A stretch of 64,000 bases of DNA from Pseudomonadales bacterium (GTDB lineage: Bacteria; Pseudomonadota; Gammaproteobacteria; Pseudomonadales; Ketobacteraceae), in NCBI GenBank assembly GCA_020062665.1, contig JAGUVW010000021.1:1-64000 (forward strand), in the 5' to 3' direction. Positions within the stretch are counted from its first letter, which is position 1. The number at the start of each line of letters is the position of its first letter. The notes under the pieces were generated by a model, which did no database searches, was not told where the DNA came from, and saw only the letters and a list, made by a program, of their open reading frames with translations. The position numbers and the translations under genes are program-made. Of the stretch, positions 50,582 to 59,656 are shown one piece after another.

Positions 50582-52408
50582 ATGTCATTTGAACTCAACC
50601 GAAAGCTGGCCGCCAAACGGCCGGCACTGCCATGCCAATGCGAAATTGATGCAGTGACGGCGAGTATCATTCGTGGCGCACTGGAAACGGTTTGCTTCAA
50701 GGCCTGCGCGCACCTCGGGCGCGCGGCTTCGTCGCCAATCATAAATCAGTCCAACGAACGTAACTCTTCCATCATTGATTCAAACGGTCGACTCGTGGTG
50801 GGCTCAGTAGGCACACCGCATCTCACCTTTGTCACTCAGCTAACCGTACGCTACGGGCTTATGCATTTCGAAGACTATGATTGGGGGCCTGGCGATGTAT
50901 TCCTGGGCAACGATCCAGATCATGGTGGCGGCCACTTGCCGGACTACAACGTGTATGCACCGGTATTTGATGACAATGGCGAGCTGGTTCTGGTGCAGGC
51001 ACTGCAAGCGCATCAGGGCGATACTGGTGGCAAGGATCCCGGCGGCTTTACCCTTGAGGCAACTGACATTTTTACCGAAGGACTGGCGATCCCCTGTCTG
51101 AAGCTGGTGCATCGGGGTGAGAAACGGCGTGACGTCATCCGGCTTGTTGAACGCAACAATCGTTTCGCGACCTTTGCAGGAGATCTGGCAGCCATGATCG
51201 GCGGCGTCCAGATTGCAGCCAGGGAACATCAGGTTCTGATCCGGAAATATGGTACCGATAAAATCCGCGCCGCCCTGAATTACACCGTGGAAAACACCGA
51301 GAAGCGTTTTCGCGATGAAATTTCTCATTGGCCAGACGGTACATACGAAGCTGACGTATTCATTGACGCAGACACGCAAGGCACGCCGGACGTAAAAGTC
51401 CACGTGGCTTGCAAGGTGGATGGCGATCAACTCAGCGTAGATCTGACCGGCACCGACGATCGCCAGAATCTGGTGGGTGTCTGGAATACCTTCGGAAACA
51501 CACGTGGTTACATCATGATTCAGCTGTGCGCGATGATTGATCCAACCATCCCCAAGAACGAAGGCCTTTTCAACGCCGTTGAATTCATAATTCCCGAAGG
51601 ATGCATTGCCCATCCACCACCGAATAAACCTGCAGCGCTGGGTTCGTTCCATCCGGCCTGTGAAATCACCGAAGCTGTCTGCATTGCATTGTCACAAGTT
51701 GTTCCCGAGCGGGCGCAACCCCAAGTCTACAAGATCGGCATGCCCAACGCGGTCATAGGTTTCTATGACAACGGCATGATGTGGATGGATCAAGGCGTCG
51801 ACTCGCGTTCTATGGATGTATCTGCGGTCAAAGGCATCGATGGCTGGGGTTCCTGTCCAGCATCTCTGGGAGGACTGCTGTTGGCCATGGCAGAAGAAGC
51901 TGAAGCCCGTTTTCCCGTGGTCAATATCAGCCGGGAGATGACCACCGACTACGGTGGAGCGGGACAATGGCGAGGCGCTCCAGGCAGCCTCAATATCAAG
52001 AAAGTGCTGGAGCCGGTATCTGCCATGGCCTGGATGGTGTCAGCAAAACATCCGCTGCGGGGCATGTGTGGAGGTGATGATGCCAGTCCTTACAGCAACC
52101 ACTTTCTGGTCGGCACGCAAGACGAATACAAAATCGAGCTGGTGGAAAGCACGCAGCTGCCAGCAGGCGCTGTGATCGCCTACCAGCACGGCGGTGGCGC
52201 CGGTTTTGGGCCGGCGATCGACCGCGATCCCGAGGCCGTGAAGGAAGACGTGCTGGATGAGTACGTCAGCATTGAAGCAGCGCGCAATCGCTATGGCGTG
52301 GTACTGAGAGGATCACTAGAAGAGTACGACCTCACCGTCGACATTGCAGCAACGCAGGCGTTAAGAAACAAATTGAAGTCTGAGAAAGCACTGGGAGCAA
52401 GTCGATGA
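50582..52408 (+). CDS. hyuB: Hydantoinase B/oxoprolinase-family subunit (HyuB)
   Basis: 608 residues. Family marks are the N-terminal CEIDAVTASIIRGALETVC, SNERNSSIIDSNGRLVVGS, the metal-binding-type segment FLGNDPDHGGGHLPDYNV and the C-terminal QHGGGAGFGPAIDRDPEAV glycine loop. These proteins pair with HyuA to open cyclic imides or lactams (5-oxoprolinase, caprolactamase, N-methylhydantoinase) or to carboxylate ketones (acetone or acetophenone carboxylase) with ATP. AAGGAAC precedes the ATG. It overlaps hyuA by four bases (ATGA at 52405). The order B then A is less common than A then B. Confidence 0.9.
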   Translation: MSFELNRKLAAKRPALPCQCEIDAVTASIIRGALETVCFKACAHLGRAASSPIINQSNERNSSIIDSNGRLVVGSVGTPHLTFVTQLTVRYGLMHFEDYDWGPGDVFLGNDPDHGGGHLPDYNVYAPVFDDNGELVLVQALQAHQGDTGGKDPGGFTLEATDIFTEGLAIPCLKLVHRGEKRRDVIRLVERNNRFATFAGDLAAMIGGVQIAAREHQVLIRKYGTDKIRAALNYTVENTEKRFRDEISHWPDGTYEADVFIDADTQGTPDVKVHVACKVDGDQLSVDLTGTDDRQNLVGVWNTFGNTRGYIMIQLCAMIDPTIPKNEGLFNAVEFIIPEGCIAHPPPNKPAALGSFHPACEITEAVCIALSQVVPERAQPQVYKIGMPNAVIGFYDNGMMWMDQGVDSRSMDVSAVKGIDGWGSCPASLGGLLLAMAEEAEARFPVVNISREMTTDYGGAGQWRGAPGSLNIKKVLEPVSAMAWMVSAKHPLRGMCGGDDASPYSNHFLVGTQDEYKIELVESTQLPAGAVIAYQHGGGAGFGPAIDRDPEAVKEDVLDEYVSIEAARNRYGVVLRGSLEEYDLTVDIAATQALRNKLKSEKALGASR

Positions 52409-54486
52409 GCTATCGCGTTGGAATTGACATCGGCGGCACGTTCACTGACTTTGCATTACTTAAAGGTGATGAAGTCATTCTGCACAAGAATCTCAGCACA
52501 CCAGAAGACCGCTCAATCGGCGTCATGACCGGACTGGAAAGACTGTCTGAAAAGGAAGGCATGACGCTTGGCGACTTCCTCGGCCAATGCGATGCCATCG
52601 TGCATGGAACCACCATCGCAGACAACACGCTGATCGAAATGAATGGTGCGGTAACAGGCCTCATTACGACGCAAGGCTTCCGGGACGAAATGGAATATCG
52701 TCGAGGCTACAAGGAAGATATCTGGAATGCTGCACTTCCACCGTTCAAGCAGATTGCACCGCGCCGTCGCCGACTGACAGTACCTGAAAGGATACTGTTC
52801 GACGGTTCGATTTATCAGCCGCTGGATGAGAATGCTGTCAGGGACGCCTGCCGAAAGCTGAAGAAGCAGAACGTCGAATCAGTGGCGATATCGCTGATCT
52901 TCTCCTTCGTAAATCCCGCTCATGAAAAACGGGTAGCAGAAATTGTCAGGGAAGAGATGCCGGGCATACATCTGTCAGTTTCCCATCAGGTATTGCCGCG
53001 TGGACCAGAGTACGACCGCACTAGCACGACCGTTGTTAATGCCTATGTAGGCCCGCGCGTGACATCGTACCTCGACAATCTGGTCGGACGTCTCCGCGAC
53101 GGCGGCTACAAAAACCAGCTGATGGTAATGCAGGCCAGCGGCGGCGTCATGACCAAGGAATATATCGAAGGATCACCGATTCGCGTGCTGGCATCTGGCC
53201 CGGCCGGAGGCGTGATCGGATCTGCTCATACTGGTTTGGCAAAAGGCTATCCCAACCTGCTGTGTGTAGACATGGGAGGCACATCGTATGATATGTCCAT
53301 CGTACTCAACGGAGCAGCACCGGCAACAGCCGGGTGGAACATCCATCATCGCTATCTCATCGGCGTCCCCATGGTTCAAGTTGAAACGCTTGGGGCGGGC
53401 GGCGGCTCAATCTGCCAGATCAATGGTGGCGAATTGCAAGTTGGCCCGCGATCTGCTGGATCGGAACCGGGGCCGATCTGTTATGGACGCGGCGGAACCG
53501 AACCCACTGTGACCGATGCCCTGCTGATGCTCGGCATTCTTTCTGCAGACGGAGACTTTGCCGGTGGCAGTTTCTCACTGACACAAGCTGGTGTAGCGGA
53601 AGCATTCCAGCGACTGGGTGAACAAATGGGTTACAGCGCAGAGGATGCCGCGTTCGACTGCTGGCGCGTCGTCAATGCCAATATGATTCAGGCGATCCGA
53701 AGAGCGACCGCCGGCAAGGGCATCGACCCGAAGGAAATGGTCATGCTGGCCTATGGCGGCAATGGCCCGGCGTTCGCGGCGGTTCATGCGGACGCACTGG
53801 GGATCGAAAAGGTTTTGATTCCAAAAGCATCACCCACATTTTCGGCCCTGGGCACACTGGTTGCGAAGCCAACCATCGATGAAGAGCGCTCCTGCAGCTT
53901 TTCGGCAGGAAAACCAGATCTCAGGCTGATGAAGTCACGCTGGCAAGAACTCGAAGCCCGGGCTGAGGCATACTTTCGCAATGCCAATATTCACAAGCGA
54001 AACATAAAGTTCAGCTATCTGGTGAACATGCGCTATGCGGGACAGAACTTCGCCGTTAGTTTTGAGATGCACACCAGTCAGGGTTCACAAGACTACGCAT
54101 TTCTGAACGATACATTCGGAGAAAGTGCGTTACAGGCATTCAACCAACGACACATGGCAGAGTTTGATCACATTCGCGACTCAGAATTGCCTGAGATAAT
54201 TGGCGTACGACTGGTGTCGTCAGTGGAAACTGCAGCGCCTCCCGTTGGCGAAGGATTCAGTGCTCCGGCGTCCAGGGCAACGCCGTTGAAAATTCGTCGG
54301 GCCAATCTGGGTGAAGGCTACATGGATACGCCAATCTTTGCCGGCGTGTCACTCAAGCCAGGGCACGAAATAGCTGGCCCCGCTGTGATCGAGGAGACTT
54401 TCACCACCATCGTGGTCTATCCTGGATGGAAAGTGCACGTTGACGATTCAGGCGATTACGAAATGAGAAAACTGTATCACGCGTGA
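52405..54486 (+). CDS. hyuA: Hydantoinase A/oxoprolinase-family ATP-binding subunit (HyuA)
   Basis: 693 residues. The N-terminal phosphate loop is VGIDIGGTFTDF (about 5-16), and the hydantoinase-A core follows: HGTTIADNTLIE, SVAISLIFSFVNPAHEKRV, the second phosphate region CVDMGGTSYDMSI and ETLGAGGGSIC. Length suits the A subunits of N-methylhydantoinase and carboxylases. Together with HyuB it forms an ATP-dependent ring-opening or carboxylating enzyme. No biotin or gamma subunit is adjacent, so an acetone-carboxylase three-subunit type is less likely. The whole unit is crotonase-hyuB-hyuA. Confidence 0.92.
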   Translation: MSYRVGIDIGGTFTDFALLKGDEVILHKNLSTPEDRSIGVMTGLERLSEKEGMTLGDFLGQCDAIVHGTTIADNTLIEMNGAVTGLITTQGFRDEMEYRRGYKEDIWNAALPPFKQIAPRRRRLTVPERILFDGSIYQPLDENAVRDACRKLKKQNVESVAISLIFSFVNPAHEKRVAEIVREEMPGIHLSVSHQVLPRGPEYDRTSTTVVNAYVGPRVTSYLDNLVGRLRDGGYKNQLMVMQASGGVMTKEYIEGSPIRVLASGPAGGVIGSAHTGLAKGYPNLLCVDMGGTSYDMSIVLNGAAPATAGWNIHHRYLIGVPMVQVETLGAGGGSICQINGGELQVGPRSAGSEPGPICYGRGGTEPTVTDALLMLGILSADGDFAGGSFSLTQAGVAEAFQRLGEQMGYSAEDAAFDCWRVVNANMIQAIRRATAGKGIDPKEMVMLAYGGNGPAFAAVHADALGIEKVLIPKASPTFSALGTLVAKPTIDEERSCSFSAGKPDLRLMKSRWQELEARAEAYFRNANIHKRNIKFSYLVNMRYAGQNFAVSFEMHTSQGSQDYAFLNDTFGESALQAFNQRHMAEFDHIRDSELPEIIGVRLVSSVETAAPPVGEGFSAPASRATPLKIRRANLGEGYMDTPIFAGVSLKPGHEIAGPAVIEETFTTIVVYPGWKVHVDDSGDYEMRKLYHA

Positions 54487-54577
54487 AGAACGGGACAGCT
54501 GCTGACATAGCAGATTGTTGGCAGCGGTCCTTACCTTCAGTAGCCTATGTCTGGTCTGTTTTATGTTCGCCTGAAGG

Positions 54578-55636
54578 TCATTGGGTTGCAGCTTTTTGTC
54601 GAAAATGCCTTGGTGTCATGCCTGTCCAGCGTTTGAAAGCCCTGCCAAAACTGGATTGCTCTGAATAACCCAGATTCGCTGCTACATCATCCAGAGTAAA
54701 GTGGTGTTGTTTCAAATAGCTCTGAGCCAGCGCAATTCGCTGCTCTTCCAATAGGTCGGAGAAACTGAGTTGAGACTCACTCAGCTTGGCCTGAAGTGTC
54801 CTTACAGAGATATCCATTTTCGCTGCGCAGCGTTCGATCGTGCAATTGCCCTCGGGCAGGGAAGACCGAATGAAATCCTGAACCCGATCCGTCAGTGTGA
54901 TGCGTGCAGCATCTTTAACGCGACCCAGATAGCCGCCCAGCAGCCTGAACAGCAACCGATTGGCGCTGGTAATCCGCAGATCCAGAATAGGTGCCGGGAA
55001 AGCGATGACGTTCTCCGATGATCGACTGTGAAACCGGCAGCCGAGTTGCTTTTCCAGTTCATCAATGTCCCTGTGGCGAGTATCGACGGCAAGCTTCACA
55101 TAATGGGGCTGGAAGTCCCTGCCTCCGAGCTGCCGCAACAACTTCAGGTTCAACAAGGCGGCCTGATAGTTTGCCTGCTTGTTATTGCCCAGATCAGTTC
55201 GGACACCCCATCTCAGCATGGCAATCTCGTCGCTTACCACCAGCTCTTGCATTGCCGCCGGTGAATGCGCTACAGGAATGAACTTGATCAGACAATCGAT
55301 CGCCTCCCTAACGGTGGCAGACGCCCGACATAGTGCCGTCACACAGCCATAAACATCAGGCTCCTGCACCTGCGCAAGACGCAAACCAAACAACGGATCA
55401 TTCAGCAGTGTACTGCAATCTTCGAGCAGATCTACGTAGGATTGACAGTCAATGTAGTGATCGGGATCACGCAGACTGAATGGATCAATATCGTGGCGCT
55501 CCAACAAGCGCCGCGGATCTGCGCCCATACTTCGCGCCAGTAATGGAAACGCGCCAAGATTGGCGACTCGCATTTGTCGTTCTGTTGGCATCACCTCAAG
55601 CGGTCCATCCAGACTGAAAAAATTGCTCTCACTCAT
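54578..55636 (-). CDS. AraC-family transcriptional regulator (arabinose-binding-like N-domain)
   Basis: 352 residues. The N-terminal part (ANLGAFPLLARSMGADPRRL ... LRLAQ) fits the OruR-type sensor domain, and the C-terminal double helix-turn-helix is in EQRIALAQSYLKQHHFTLDD and GYSEQSSFGRAFKRWTGMTP. AGAGGTGA precedes the start. It is convergent with hyuA and divergent from the CaiB genes. The shared 13-bp sequence at 49388 and 55706 suggests it controls the crotonase-hyuBA unit and its own divergent promoter region. Confidence 0.9.
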   Translation of the reverse strand: MSESNFFSLDGPLEVMPTERQMRVANLGAFPLLARSMGADPRRLLERHDIDPFSLRDPDHYIDCQSYVDLLEDCSTLLNDPLFGLRLAQVQEPDVYGCVTALCRASATVREAIDCLIKFIPVAHSPAAMQELVVSDEIAMLRWGVRTDLGNNKQANYQAALLNLKLLRQLGGRDFQPHYVKLAVDTRHRDIDELEKQLGCRFHSRSSENVIAFPAPILDLRITSANRLLFRLLGGYLGRVKDAARITLTDRVQDFIRSSLPEGNCTIERCAAKMDISVRTLQAKLSESQLSFSDLLEEQRIALAQSYLKQHHFTLDDVAANLGYSEQSSFGRAFKRWTGMTPRHFRQKAATQ

Positions 55637-56016
55637 GAGCTGTCACCTCTTCTTAGTTTTATTTGGCTTTGCTGCATGTCCGCGCCAACTGTTCAGTGAA
55701 TCTCGCGAACTGTCAGGAACCTCGTTGCGGCCTGTGAAAAGCTGAAATCGAAAGGCAATGAGCCGCATACGCTAGCTTCCAGGAAACCGGAGTCAATCTG
55801 TGCTCTGTACCTTGCGCTCAAGAACATGCTACTGTACATCAGTGTTGTTGTATAGCGGAGGTGGAGCGAGCCATTCCGGCCTGCTCAAATCCCGGACCAA
55901 ACCTACCAAAAACAACGTTAAAATATTGTTTATATTGGATTTAATTTTATAGGGCCTCGAAGACGAACGACGTCGATCAGGAATACAGACAACTAACGGG
56001 TTCGAAAGAAATAGAT
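55637..56016. promoter_or_regulatory. Divergent region araC / CoA-transferase with repeated AraC half-sites
   Basis: 380 bp without a gene. AACTGT occurs at 55687-55692 and again at 55708-55713, exactly 21 bp (two helical turns) apart in the same orientation. The second copy is part of CGAACTGTCAGGA (55706-55718), identical to 49388-49400. Near the + gene there is an AT-rich stretch with TTGTTTATATTGGATTTAAT (about 55926-55945) that may hold promoter elements. Confidence 0.6.
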
Positions 56017-57210
56017 ATGACTGCCTTACACGGGATCAGGGTGCTGGAGCTGGCAGAGGGCGTGGGCGGCGAATACTGCGGCAAGCTGCCTTCGGACTTT
56101 GGTGCTGAAATCATCAAAGTCGAAAGGCCGGGCTGCGGAAGCCCGACCCGAGGCTTGAGGCCCTTCGCCAACGGCAATGCAGGAACGGAAAACAGCGGGC
56201 TGTTTGCCTATCTGAACACAAACAAACGCTCGATCGAACTGGATTTGACTGGCAAGAATGGTCAGGAGGCGCTAAAGCGCGCATTACAGCATGTGCACGC
56301 TGTCATTGACGACCATAGTGCTGATTGGCTCGCGCAAATGGGGTTAACTGCTGAAGCCGTGCATCGAGACCATCCGGCACTGGTAGTTTGTTCCATCTCC
56401 AACTTCGGTCTCGTACCTCCGGAAGATCGACTTCACGCCGAAGATCTCAACGTATTTCATAGCAGCGGTTGGGGCTACCACACACCCACTGGCGGCGATG
56501 CGTCTATGCCTCCCCTCAACAGTGCGGGCCGCTTTCTGCCAAGTTACGAAGCAGGTATTGACGCCGCACTGTGTGTAGTAGCAGCTCTGTTTGAACAAAC
56601 AAGCTCCGGCCTGGGTCAATTCATCGAGATTTCCAAACAGGAAGTGCTGGCATCCCGAATTGATTACGTCCTGGCGCAGATGGTAGCTGGCGAAATGAAT
56701 GTCGGTACGCACCGCAACGCTTTCGATCTAACAGGACCTGCAGGCATATTTCCCTGTAAAGATGGCTTTATCTACATCTGGCTGTCAACGCCGGCACATT
56801 GGAAAGGTCTCCGCAAACTGCTTGATGACCCAGAGTGGATGTCTGACTTCCCGGACAACTGGCTGGAACGCGAATGCACGCCGGAACGCGTTGAATCATG
56901 CAGACAACACATCATCGAGTGGCTCAAGACGCAAGGCAAACACGACGCTGCGGAAAAGGCGCAGAAACTTGGCGTCACACTTGTGGCAGTGAACAACGCA
57001 CAGGATCTGGTGGAATCTCCGCAATATCAACATCGCAAATTCTTCGTCGAGCTGAGTCATCCGGTGCTAGGCAGTCTGCACTATCCCACTGTGCCCTACC
57101 GCTTGAGCGCAACTCCCGCAAAACCTTCAAAAGCGGCGCCGCTGCTGGGACAGGACAATCACATTGATTGGCAAGATCTCGTTACGCCAACAAGGAGGAT
57201 TCGCCAATGA
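56017..57210 (+). CDS. CaiB/BaiF-family CoA-transferase, probably non-catalytic partner subunit
   Basis: 397 residues. Family III CoA-transferase signatures include the start RVLELAEGVGGEYCGKLPSD followed by FGAEIIKVE, and PAGIFPCKDGFIYIW later. In the region where the catalytic Asp should be, this protein reads FLPSYEAGIDAALCVVAALF; no Asp aligns with Asp173 of the next gene. It overlaps that gene by four bases (57207), so the two probably form one heteromeric enzyme. Ribosome site weak (GAAAGAAAT). Confidence 0.82.
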   Translation: MTALHGIRVLELAEGVGGEYCGKLPSDFGAEIIKVERPGCGSPTRGLRPFANGNAGTENSGLFAYLNTNKRSIELDLTGKNGQEALKRALQHVHAVIDDHSADWLAQMGLTAEAVHRDHPALVVCSISNFGLVPPEDRLHAEDLNVFHSSGWGYHTPTGGDASMPPLNSAGRFLPSYEAGIDAALCVVAALFEQTSSGLGQFIEISKQEVLASRIDYVLAQMVAGEMNVGTHRNAFDLTGPAGIFPCKDGFIYIWLSTPAHWKGLRKLLDDPEWMSDFPDNWLERECTPERVESCRQHIIEWLKTQGKHDAAEKAQKLGVTLVAVNNAQDLVESPQYQHRKFFVELSHPVLGSLHYPTVPYRLSATPAKPSKAAPLLGQDNHIDWQDLVTPTRRIRQ

Positions 57211-58412
57211 ACGGTCAACAGCGCGGTGGCCCCCTGCGAGGTGTGCGTATCGTCGAACTGACCAAGGTATGGGCGGGCCCATACACCGGGAAACTGCTGG
57301 CCTTTCTTGGGGCCGAAGTCATTCGTGTTGAGAGCGAAAAATCGCTGGATGTAACGCGATTCTACGGTGTCAGCGACATCAACAATGCTCCAGGATTCAA
57401 AGCGGTCAACCCGCAAAAACTCAGCGTGCAGATCGACATGAAATCCAAAGCCGGCGTCGAACTGATTCTGTCGCTGGTGCAAAAATCTGATGTCCTGATC
57501 GAGAACCTGCGGCCCGGCGCGGTGAAACGACTGGGACTCGGCTATGAGACCGTCAAGAATGCCAAGCCCGACATTATTTACGCCTCTATGGGAATGCACG
57601 GCAACGAAGGTCCTCTCAGCTATCAAACCGGGTATGCACCTTGTTTCGCAGCACTCAGTGGCCTGAGCTCACTGGTCGGTTATGAAGGGCAGCCACCTGC
57701 TGGCATGAATGTTCGTTATGCAGACTCCACATTCGGTGCGGCTGCTGCACTTGCTATCGTTGCAGCACTGTTTCATCGCCGCCATACGGGTGAAGGTCAG
57801 TATGTAGATGTCTCCGCTGTGGAAAGCATGACCAGCATGATTGGTGACTCGGTCATGGACTATCTGCTTAACGGCACAATTGAGACCTGCCACGGCAACC
57901 GACACCCTGATATGGCGCCTCATGGCGTTTATCCCTGTCAGGACGATGAATGGATCAGCATTGCGACGGCCACTGACTCAGCCTGGTGCCAACTGGCCGA
58001 AATAATGGGGTCTCCAGAGCTGGCCAGAGATGAACGGTTCAGCTCATTGCCCCATAGAAAACGAAACGAAGACATTCTGGACCGGCTGTTAGCGAGCTGG
58101 ACCGTCCGCCACTCCGCCGCCCCCCTGGCAAATCAACTTCAGGCTAGGGGTGTAGCAGCCATCAAGAGCGTGAATTCAATGGATCTGGTGGCAGACGGCC
58201 ATCTTTGGAACCGCGGTTTTTATCACGAGGTGACCGAGAGCGACGGCTCCACTCGCACTATTGTCGGTCCTGGCTGGAAGATGTCGAGGGGCGCATCGAT
58301 CACATTAGGTGCGCCGCGTCTGGGCGAACACAATGCCTACATATTTGGCAAAGTCCTTGGCCTTTCCGCTGAAGAACAGCAGAAGCTGGCAGATGCAGGC
58401 ATATCACGATAG
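57207..58412 (+). CDS. CaiB/BaiF-family CoA-transferase, catalytic subunit
   Basis: 401 residues from ATG 57207, with AAGGAGGA nine bases upstream and an ATGA overlap with the previous stop (the frame opens at 57168). RIVELTKVWAGPYTGKLLAF opens the fold, and the catalytic Asp is D173 in VRYADSTFG, the position of Asp169 in formyl-CoA transferase. It moves CoA between an acyl-CoA donor and an organic acid, activating the acid without ATP. Together with 56017 it would be a heterodimer, as known for the benzylsuccinate CoA-transferase type. Confidence 0.88.
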   Translation: MNGQQRGGPLRGVRIVELTKVWAGPYTGKLLAFLGAEVIRVESEKSLDVTRFYGVSDINNAPGFKAVNPQKLSVQIDMKSKAGVELILSLVQKSDVLIENLRPGAVKRLGLGYETVKNAKPDIIYASMGMHGNEGPLSYQTGYAPCFAALSGLSSLVGYEGQPPAGMNVRYADSTFGAAAALAIVAALFHRRHTGEGQYVDVSAVESMTSMIGDSVMDYLLNGTIETCHGNRHPDMAPHGVYPCQDDEWISIATATDSAWCQLAEIMGSPELARDERFSSLPHRKRNEDILDRLLASWTVRHSAAPLANQLQARGVAAIKSVNSMDLVADGHLWNRGFYHEVTESDGSTRTIVGPGWKMSRGASITLGAPRLGEHNAYIFGKVLGLSAEEQQKLADAGISR

Positions 58413-58593
58413 CGTCGCCTGACTGCGTCACTGCACGAAATGTACAAGGAAAAACACAGAGTGAAGAGAGGACGTACCAGGAGCGCAATATAGTGAGATT
58501 TGACAGATTGCGTTAAAGAATAGGATCTACTGGTTCACCTACAAACAAAAATGGCTTAGGGGCCAAACGCTACAACCATTCGGGAGAGGGAAT

Positions 58594-59616
58594 GTGACAG
58601 AAGAACTCTTTGCGTTTGACGAACGCAATTTTCAGGAATGCCAAACCTCATTTCGTGGTGAGCACAATCAGGAATACTATCTGGGTGAATACGTTATCGA
58701 CGCAGGAGCCAAGGTTGATGTTCGCGCCGACAAAAAGGCGGTTGGCGCGTGCTCCATAATCCGGCTCCAATCAAAATCGAGACTGTTCTTTAGGCGGTCA
58801 TGGTCACACATCCGCGAAGATGCCACCGATGTCGTCGTGCTCTGGTTCGTGAAGCGGGGAAGCCTGTGCATATCACACCAATGCGGCACCAACGTCGCAG
58901 AATCCGGCGCCTTTGGCGTTACCAAGTCAATGGCGCCATTCAGCATGGAATGCCGGCCCGACGAGCAATCCATGCATGAGGTCCTTCATGCTGTAATACC
59001 TTCACACATTTTCAGACGCTATGTCCCTGATGACATCAATGCTGGATTCTGCATGAAGGCGGAGCATCGCGAATTCAGAATGGCCGAGCGCATCTTCACT
59101 GAAGTTTTCAATGATGCCGATGAGCTGACAAACCGCTCTGAACAGCTGCTGGTCGACTGCGCGCTATCTCTTTTTGCCGAAGGTCTGAAACACTGTGACA
59201 ACGCAATGCACGAACGCCAATCGCTCTCTCAAAAGCGGCGGCAAGACGTTCTGAGGTACGTTGAAATCCATCTGTCAGACCCAAAACTCAACGCGGAAAT
59301 GGTGGCCCAGGCATGTGGCATTTCCCGCCGCTACCTATCCCATTTGCTGCGGCAGCAGGGAACCTCCTTCCCTACTCTGATCTGGGATTGGCGACTGAAG
59401 ACGGCTCATGAGTGGCTGTCATCCAATATGACTACCGACATATCCATCGCTGAAGTAGCGTTTCGCATTGGCTTCAAAAGCCCGGCACATTTCAGTCGCT
59501 TATTCAAACGGGTGTATAACATGAGCCCTCGCGAGTACCGCTCGACCAGGACAGCAAAAGCATCCGTGCCCGATCAGAAAGAGTTCTACGTTGGCTCATC
59601 CACTTCCATTCAGTGA
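58594..59616 (+). CDS. AraC-family transcriptional regulator
   Basis: 340 residues from GTG 58594 (GGGAGAGGG site upstream). The N-terminal half is an AraC-type sensor (cupin-like; QCGTNVAESGAFGVTKSM). The C-terminal DNA-binding domain is clear: NAEMVAQACGISRRYLSHLL, TDISIAEVAFRIGFKSPAHF and SRLFKRVYNMSPREYR. It is followed after 40 bp by a P450, so it is probably a local activator of the P450-SDR-ferredoxin-flavoprotein operon. The 181-bp gap before it showed no clear promoter. Confidence 0.88.
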   Translation: MTEELFAFDERNFQECQTSFRGEHNQEYYLGEYVIDAGAKVDVRADKKAVGACSIIRLQSKSRLFFRRSWSHIREDATDVVVLWFVKRGSLCISHQCGTNVAESGAFGVTKSMAPFSMECRPDEQSMHEVLHAVIPSHIFRRYVPDDINAGFCMKAEHREFRMAERIFTEVFNDADELTNRSEQLLVDCALSLFAEGLKHCDNAMHERQSLSQKRRQDVLRYVEIHLSDPKLNAEMVAQACGISRRYLSHLLRQQGTSFPTLIWDWRLKTAHEWLSSNMTTDISIAEVAFRIGFKSPAHFSRLFKRVYNMSPREYRSTRTAKASVPDQKEFYVGSSTSIQ

Positions 59617-59656
59617 CTGCTCTTCTGTTCAGAAGAAAAATAGAGAGATAGATAAA

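Noticed and set aside
54483-54668. Short + frame overlapping the hyuA stop and the end of araC
   Set aside because: No ribosome site or family resemblance, and most of it is antisense to the conserved C-terminal helix-turn-helix of the AraC gene.
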